A stretch of DNA of 35,507 bases. It comes from JBNJGT01 sp964473285. GTDB taxonomy: Archaea; Nanobdellota; Nanobdellia; Woesearchaeales; JACJVW01. The notes below the pieces were generated by a model that saw only the letters and a list, made by a program, of their open reading frames with translations, had not been told where the DNA came from and searched no databases. The stretch covers positions 1 to 35,507 of the forward strand of contig CAYYOI010000012.1 in NCBI GenBank assembly GCA_964473285.1. Reading direction: 5' to 3'. Numbering within the stretch: position 1 is the stretch's first letter; each line of letters begins with the position of its first letter. Of this stretch, positions 31,111 through 35,507 are shown piece after piece. The translations under genes were made by a program, and so were the position numbers.

Positions 31111-32883
31111 TCATAAAGTATCTTTTGTTTTAAGACTGGAATACGCCACAAAAGGCTCACCATCACCCTCATAAAACCTTGAAAAAAACTCGATATAATG
31201 CAGCCTCACCGAATGTATAGAGCTTCCAAGGACATTCATCACAAAATTAAAGGAGTGCCCCACCAGAAGCATCAGCACAAAAAGTACCGGACCAAATAGC
31301 CCTAAATTGCTCAGCTTCTCAGCCATTATATTGACACCCAGTGCAATCCCTGCTGTTGCAAGACACAAAGCAAGCAGCCTTGCGTAGCTGAACCAAGCAC
31401 CCAGAAACTTGGTTATCTCCATCAGGCCCATGAATGACTGCCTTATGATAAGCACAACAACAGCAAATGCCAGCACCGCAAAACCCAAATCAAAGCCAAG
31501 CGCAAGCAATAAAGATCCCATCTGTAATGCAAGAAGCGAGATATAATCATATAAAAGAACCTTCCAGTTGTGAAGGTTAGCATAGATTCCCAAAAGCAGC
31601 CCCAAGTTTATATGCAAAAGCCCGATTACAAGACTAAGCACAAGTATCATCTGCGCGTTCTGGAAAGGATCAAACAAAAGAGGCTTCAGGTTGAACAGAT
31701 TCCCGAAAAAAGATCCAAAGAACCATCCAAATAAAGCCGTTGTCAAGGAACAGGTCAAAAGCACCATCCCTGCATCAAGGTATATCTTGCAGGTCTTATC
31801 AGCCTTACTTAATAACCATCCTGAAAGCACAGCAAGAAGTAATGCATAACCCATATCAGAGAACATGAAACCAAAAAAAAGAGGTATAAAGATTGAAAGA
31901 TATATAGTCGGATCAAGTTTACCATACTTAGGCAACCCAAACATCTTTGTTAGGAATTCAAAATGATTAACATAAAAAGCATTGTGGAGCTTACTAGGCC
32001 CATCAGGCACATCATCCACATCAAGATGGACCTTTGCGGTCTGCATCACATCTTTTAATGCCTTTAACTTTCGATGTGGAACATAGCCCTCCAGTATAAA
32101 AGTCTGTTCAGTCCTACCCATACTGATTGTGTATCTCTCATGATAGATAGAAAGATCTGCATGCACAGCTACCGCTTTCCTGTAAATACCTGCAAAACTT
32201 CTCAGTTGTTTTTCGGTCTTCTTCTTTTGCTTAGAAAGGTCCTTTATCTCACGTTTCAGGCCGGATATTACCTGCCTGTGCGTACCCTTCATTTCAGGTA
32301 CCTTGATTATCTCACATGTCCGCAGCGCCTGGTATACTTGCAGGTAATCTTTCATTTGCCCTGCGATAAAAGCATATTCTCCCCGGCATATAATTGTAAG
32401 TTTATCACGCAGATCACCAAGAGAATTATTCACCTGACCCTTAGCAAGCATAGTGAAAACAAAATCCCCTGTATTTGTATAAAGTTCAGAATCAAGCCTG
32501 AAAGGGATCTTGCGCAACAATGAAAGCCTGTTTCGAAGTGTCCCAAGCTTGTCCTGTATCGTGGAATGCTTTCTTGTAAGTGCTTCAATATCCTCATGAT
32601 GCACAGCAAGTTCACGCTCTGCCTTAAGCAAAGAATCAAGGTCTACCCCTGAATAGGTTGGATTTATTGCAGGAGCATAAGGCTTAAGATGCTCAATCAT
32701 CCATCGTAGCTCAAGCAATGCCGAAGATACCTCTTCAAGCTCTTCCGGAGGTGAATCAACACTAAGTGATTCCTTCCTCTCTTTCACATGTATTATTCCC
32801 CGATCATGCAGGAAATCAAGTACTTTTCTCTTTTCTTCCTGCATTCCAACTAGTGTGAATGAAAGAAGGGGTTCAGTAGCCAC
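31111..32883 (-). CDS. atpI: A-type ATP synthase subunit I (subunit a) (operon 2)
   Basis: A 590-residue stator membrane subunit. The N-terminal cytosolic half (1-305) has the two lobes and coiled coils, and the membrane half begins with YLSIFIPLFFGFMFSDMGYA. Channel arginines are R502 in FSYARLLALCLA and R560 in HSVRLHYIEFFSRFY. The start is GTG 32883, overlapping the H stop by 11 nt; no ATG is available before the conserved first strand. The membrane half differs considerably from I1, as expected if ion preference differs. Confidence 0.95.
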   Translation of the reverse strand: MATEPLLSFTLVGMQEEKRKVLDFLHDRGIIHVKERKESLSVDSPPEELEEVSSALLELRWMIEHLKPYAPAINPTYSGVDLDSLLKAERELAVHHEDIEALTRKHSTIQDKLGTLRNRLSLLRKIPFRLDSELYTNTGDFVFTMLAKGQVNNSLGDLRDKLTIICRGEYAFIAGQMKDYLQVYQALRTCEIIKVPEMKGTHRQVISGLKREIKDLSKQKKKTEKQLRSFAGIYRKAVAVHADLSIYHERYTISMGRTEQTFILEGYVPHRKLKALKDVMQTAKVHLDVDDVPDGPSKLHNAFYVNHFEFLTKMFGLPKYGKLDPTIYLSIFIPLFFGFMFSDMGYALLLAVLSGWLLSKADKTCKIYLDAGMVLLTCSLTTALFGWFFGSFFGNLFNLKPLLFDPFQNAQMILVLSLVIGLLHINLGLLLGIYANLHNWKVLLYDYISLLALQMGSLLLALGFDLGFAVLAFAVVVLIIRQSFMGLMEITKFLGAWFSYARLLALCLATAGIALGVNIMAEKLSNLGLFGPVLFVLMLLVGHSFNFVMNVLGSSIHSVRLHYIEFFSRFYEGDGEPFVAYSSLKTKDTL

Positions 32884-33157
32884 TTAGCAACACCTCAAGA
32901 ACCCATTGCGCTGAACTGGATACATCCTCATCCGTATACTCTGGAGGTGATTTTGGTTGTGATTTCAATGATTTGCTATAATCCTTTAACTCTTCATCAA
33001 GCCTTGCCTTTTTAACTTCAAGTCTCTTTTTATATTCTGATCTGATTTTTTCCTTATCATGGGCAAGCTTTTTCTCATATTTGGTACGCGCGCTGCTTAT
33101 AGCACGATGAGCATTCTTTTCAGCTTTAAGAATTGAAACTATCACATCCTCTTTCAT
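32873..33157 (-). CDS. A-type ATP synthase subunit H (peripheral stalk) (operon 2)
   Basis: A 94-residue charged helical protein (MKEDVIVSILKAEKNAHRAI, then long Lys/Glu/Arg coil) ending SSSAQWVLEVLLSGY. Position at the head of the operon and the C-terminal amphipathic segment fit the H stalk subunit. A proline-containing linker (SQPKSPPEY) before the end is not seen in H1. The frame opens at TTG 33166, but the TATA box places leaderless initiation at ATG 33157. Confidence 0.8.
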   Translation of the reverse strand: MKEDVIVSILKAEKNAHRAISSARTKYEKKLAHDKEKIRSEYKKRLEVKKARLDEELKDYSKSLKSQPKSPPEYTDEDVSSSAQWVLEVLLSGY

Positions 33158-33179
33158 GTAAGACAATCTAAGCAGGAGA

Positions 33180-33189
33180 TTTTAAAAAG
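33180..33189 (-). promoter_or_regulatory. TATA box of ATP synthase operon 2
   Basis: Reverse-strand CTTTTTAAAAT is centred 27 nt before ATG 33157. It lies directly before the stop codon of the upstream coiled-coil gene. Confidence 0.6.
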
Positions 33190-33193
33190 TTTA

Positions 33194-34435
33194 TTATTTC
33201 ATCTGAATGACAACTTCTCCAGTTATCCCGGAAAGCCTCTTTTCAACCTGATCCTTATGCTTTTCCAGTTCAAACTGGCCAAGTGTTTTTGAAATATAAT
33301 CCCTCCTATCCCTTACCTCTTTAACCCTCTCCTCAGAACGGCGGTACTCATCCAAAAGCTCCTGCTCTTTTAGAACAAAAGGGTGTGCTTCCAGCTTATC
33401 CTCTGTCTCCCGCAAAGTTGCATGCAGCTTATTATAGCGTGCAAGAAAATCCTGGAAAAAGGAATCATCTGTATTTATTATAAGGCTTACAACCTTCTCT
33501 TTCTTTTTAGGCTTCAGTTCAATCGATCCATTATCGATTGCCCTTTTCAGGTTATTCAGTATCCGCACAATCTTGAGGTCATAATCCTTAAGGAGAGTCT
33601 GCACAGGATTCGTGATATATCCTCTTACAAGTTCCTCGTTCTCAAAAGCCACCCTCTCGAACTTCTTGAAAGGGCTCTGGAAGTTCATGAAAAACTGGCG
33701 CATGGAATTATTCTCTCCTTGTATCTCAGAACTTAGGGACTGTACCTTTTTCTTAAGGGCAGAAACCTCATCATATCCTTCCTCATTAGATAGTTCCTCA
33801 AACCTTTTTTTCACATCTGCAAAATTGGCTTCAGCTTCCTCAATATCAGAGTCAAGCTGATAAAGTTCCTTCTCCATTGATTCCTTACGTTCCAGTTTTG
33901 AGAATATCTCATCGATATCCCTTTTCACCTTCTCTACCTCAGTAAATCCTGTAGCAGAAATCTCTGACTGCATGCTCTTAAGATAAGAATCAAGTTCCTT
34001 CAAGTGTTTTGATACCCCACCAAGCTCATGCGAAAAGAAATGTGAAAGCACCTGGTACTGTTTCAGTGTCTCCTTAGCAAAACCATCCATCCGCTCAATG
34101 TTCTCATTATTCATTGCCTCATCAGGATTTTCAGGAAAATTCATACTTTCTATCAGCTGGCGCACGCTTCTTATGTATGCCTCACGATTGCCCTCCATTA
34201 TCTGGATCTCACGATGGGGGATATTAGGGTTTCTCAAGGTTGCCTTCTCCAGGACCTCCAACGCCTTGAATACCAACTCCACCCTGTGATCAAACAGCTT
34301 TTGATATGATTTCACAATTGATTCAGCATCTTTTCGTGCCTTCTCTTCCACAGATAAGAACCAGTCCTGCAAGGATTCAAGGGCGACAACCTGTGGCTCC
34401 TGTTTCTTCCGCATAGATTTCAAAAAGCCCCACAT
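33194..34435 (-). CDS. Hypothetical coiled-coil protein, 413 aa
   Basis: No family recognised. The N-terminal third (1-150) is helical with LQDWFLSVEEKARKDAE and a segment NIPHREIQIMEGNREAYIRSVRQLIESM. A long coiled coil follows (150-245). Then comes a more globular piece (QFFMNFQSPFKKFERVAFENEELVRGYITNPVQTLL broken by Pro residues), and a last helical part (about 330-400). No signal peptide, TM helix or nucleotide-binding motif. It is transcribed toward the ATP synthase operon 2, whose promoter begins 22 nt before its stop region. Start ATG 34435 lies 26 nt after a TATA-like box shared with the divergent RNase P gene. Confidence 0.75.
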   Translation of the reverse strand: MWGFLKSMRKKQEPQVVALESLQDWFLSVEEKARKDAESIVKSYQKLFDHRVELVFKALEVLEKATLRNPNIPHREIQIMEGNREAYIRSVRQLIESMNFPENPDEAMNNENIERMDGFAKETLKQYQVLSHFFSHELGGVSKHLKELDSYLKSMQSEISATGFTEVEKVKRDIDEIFSKLERKESMEKELYQLDSDIEEAEANFADVKKRFEELSNEEGYDEVSALKKKVQSLSSEIQGENNSMRQFFMNFQSPFKKFERVAFENEELVRGYITNPVQTLLKDYDLKIVRILNNLKRAIDNGSIELKPKKKEKVVSLIINTDDSFFQDFLARYNKLHATLRETEDKLEAHPFVLKEQELLDEYRRSEERVKEVRDRRDYISKTLGQFELEKHKDQVEKRLSGITGEVVIQMK

Positions 34436-34453
34436 ACATATTAGAGATTAGAC

Positions 34454-34465
34454 AAATTTATTATA
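34454..34465. promoter_or_regulatory. AT-box shared by divergent promoters
   Basis: AAATTTATTATA lies 26 nt before the minus-strand start 34435 and 31 nt before the plus-strand start 34491. It could serve as TATA element in both directions. The 55-bp divergent gap has no second obvious box. Confidence 0.5.
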
Positions 34466-34490
34466 GTTTTCGATTTTTTCAAGAAAACAG

Positions 34491-34817
34491 ATGAAACGAA
34501 GATACAAGAAACCCAACAACCAAGTCCAGAACAGCGTAAAAGAACGCATGAAAAAACTCATCGAAGAAGCTGATAAGAATCCAGACCTTAAAGACAGGTA
34601 CGCGCTCCATATCAGACGATATGCAACTCGTTTCAAGGTAAGACCAACAAGCGACATCAAACGCCGCATCTGCAAGAACTGTCTACGCCTGCTTATACCT
34701 GGCAGGAATTGCAGGGTAAGAACCCGCGAAGGAAAAATAATATATTACTGCCAGAACTGCAGGCATCATATGCGACTTCCCTTTTATAAGGAACGCCGTC
34801 AGCGCCGTAACCTGTAA
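34491..34817 (+). CDS. rnp4: Ribonuclease P protein component 4 (RPP21/Rnp4)
   Basis: A 108-residue zinc-ribbon protein of archaeal RNase P, which trims the 5' end of pre-tRNAs. The N-terminal helices (RRYKKPNNQVQNSVKERM to LHIRRYATRFKV) bind partner RPP29. Four zinc ligands are C61 and C64 (RICKNC) and C87 and C90 (YYCQNC). The ribbon block RLLIPGRNCRVRTREGK and final HHMRLPFYK are typical. C74 is extra. Its 3' end overlaps the convergent lipoprotein gene by 19 nt. Confidence 0.93.
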   Translation: MKRRYKKPNNQVQNSVKERMKKLIEEADKNPDLKDRYALHIRRYATRFKVRPTSDIKRRICKNCLRLLIPGRNCRVRTREGKIIYYCQNCRHHMRLPFYKERRQRRNL

Positions 34818-35200
34818 TCATTACCTACAACAAGCTCAAGGCCTGTATCTTCAGCCTCCTGGCCCCATACTTTTCCATCCCTGTTATAATCTGGAAGCCT
34901 TACATCTCTTCCTTCCCTGAAAACGACACGGCCCTTATCATGCATAAAAGCCCCATATTCATCATTTACTGATCTGATCACATCAGAAAGCGTATCATAA
35001 CCAAGTCGCCCGCTCATGTCTTCATTGGCAATATAACCAGAGAGTGTCGCACCAGCAGGTACCTTAGTCTCCAGAACAGGATAGCTACGTTCAGCTACCT
35101 CTTTTGTACCTTGTTCGAAAGCCTTATCATTACACCCGGTAACTGCACTTGTTACCATCAACGCAAAAGCCATTCCCTTAAGATAATCCATCGGTCTCAT
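34799..35200 (-). CDS. Putative lipoprotein with EF-hand-like loop, 133 aa
   Basis: An exported protein with a signal peptide whose end, TSAVTGC, resembles a lipobox, so C23 may be lipid-modified. The mature part has KVPAGATLSGYIANED and DTLSDVIRSVND, which recall a LysM-type fold but only loosely. Near residues 103-114 DYNRDGKVWGQE matches a 12-residue EF-hand/dockerin calcium loop at positions 1, 3, 5, 6, 8 and 12. The ribosome site GGAGGTG four bases before ATG 35200 is the strongest in the window, and a TATA box lies further upstream. Function unknown. Confidence 0.7.
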   Translation of the reverse strand: MRPMDYLKGMAFALMVTSAVTGCNDKAFEQGTKEVAERSYPVLETKVPAGATLSGYIANEDMSGRLGYDTLSDVIRSVNDEYGAFMHDKGRVVFREGRDVRLPDYNRDGKVWGQEAEDTGLELVVGNDYRLRR

Positions 35201-35204
35201 AAAG

Positions 35205-35211
35205 CACCTCC
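35205..35211 (-). promoter_or_regulatory. Strong Shine-Dalgarno of the lipoprotein gene
   Basis: Reverse-strand GGAGGTG, four bases before ATG 35200. It fixes the start upstream of the second ATG (MDYLKG). Confidence 0.7.
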
Positions 35212-35235
35212 TTTTAGTAGAGACAATTAGCCCTC

Positions 35236-35245
35236 ATTTATAAAT
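35236..35245 (-). promoter_or_regulatory. TATA box of the lipoprotein gene
   Basis: ATTTATAAAT is centred 40 nt before the start codon, leaving a leader of about 13 nt that contains the Shine-Dalgarno sequence. Confidence 0.6.
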
Positions 35246-35507
35246 GTTTCTGCATATTTTACTACTTGGTGGTTAAAACAGCCAAAACCCCTAATGTCGC
35301 CAAAATCTGCCCCACATTCGTCATCCACAGCTCACGTGTTAGACGACTCCATTTTTTAAAATGGGTCACATTTTATTCTGGACTCTCAAACCCTTAAATT
35401 TAGGGTTTTTAGACTGTGAGTGTCTTAAATGTTTTATAAAATTTGTCTTTATTTTGAGTTTTTCTAAAAAATAGTAGAAAATATATATCAAAATAGTAGG
35501 ATACCAT
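35246..35507. other. Gene-poor AT-rich end with inverted and direct repeats
   Basis: No supported gene. Visible structures are CCATTTT-TT-AAAATGG (35349-35364), the hairpin AAACCCT-TAAATTT-AGGGTTT (35388-35408) with flanking ACTCTCA/TGTGAGT (one mismatch), and a TTTTATAAAA box near 35435. AAATAGTAG occurs twice, about 22 bp apart, near 35469 and 35491. A minus-strand open frame runs in from the right edge to a stop at 35409, but is too short to judge. The layout suggests a regulatory region or a terminator plus promoter for a gene beyond the window. Confidence 0.5.

Noticed and set aside
16008..33157. Second ATPase set as a sequencing or assembly duplication
   Set aside because: Paired genes differ throughout in sequence and length, and only operon 1 has the carbonic anhydrase insert.
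1..35507. CRISPR array, transposase, integrase or rRNA genes
   Set aside because: No regularly spaced long repeats, no DDE or recombinase motifs, and no rRNA-like stretches were seen on either strand.
35409..35507. Minus-strand frame entering from the right edge
   Set aside because: Only 32 codons are visible, very AT-rich and with no recognisable motif; it cannot be called a gene from this window.

Overview
The window is archaeal. It carries a TATA-binding protein, an archaeal RNase P subunit (RPP21/Rnp4), CDP-archaeol synthase and archaetidylserine synthase genes, two complete A-type ATP synthases, and a tRNA with a bulge-helix-bulge intron. Many genes have a TATA box about 26-28 nt before the start codon, which implies leaderless mRNAs. 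DNA is moderately AT-rich and genes are tightly packed. A bacterial-type ThrRS, a half-size RND pair and small genes are compatible with a DPANN or deep euryarchaeal lineage; I cannot place it more precisely.

Layout. 1-4 kb: a U32-family Fe-S protein, a 45-aa Cse60-like protein, intron-containing tRNA-Ser(GCU), an inositol-monophosphatase-family enzyme and a coiled-coil protein. 4-8.6 kb (minus): a PadR regulator, two half-size RND/MMPL proteins and a COG1361-like surface protein, joined by ATGA overlaps and preceded by another anchored surface protein. 8.6-13.4 kb: Rad50, TBP and bacterial-type ThrRS. 13.4-15.2 kb (plus): a lipid cassette (archaetidylserine synthase, CarS, PAP2-like DUF212). 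15.1-15.9 kb (minus): a small membrane protein, a truncated Dph2 and a 43-aa protein.

16.0-33.2 kb is the core: two complete but clearly different A1AO ATP synthase operons in tandem on the minus strand. The upstream one (operon 2, 25.5-33.2 kb) reads H-I-K-E-C-F-A-B-D, perhaps plus a 27-aa membrane peptide. The downstream one (operon 1, 16.0-25.3 kb) reads H-I-K-E-C-F-A-B, then a beta-carbonic anhydrase and a second protein that looks like a divergent carbonic anhydrase, then D. The rotor subunits differ at ion-binding positions: K2 has the Q..ET..Y pattern linked to Na+ binding, whereas K1 has Glu for Gln and Phe for Tyr. Subunit C of operon 2 has an N-terminal transmembrane helix that C1 lacks. 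My inference is that the cell runs two rotary ATPases with different ion preference, one of them genetically tied to CO2/bicarbonate chemistry.

33.2-35.5 kb: a coiled-coil protein divergent from RNase P component 4, a putative lipoprotein with an EF-hand-like loop, and a gene-poor end rich in inverted repeats.
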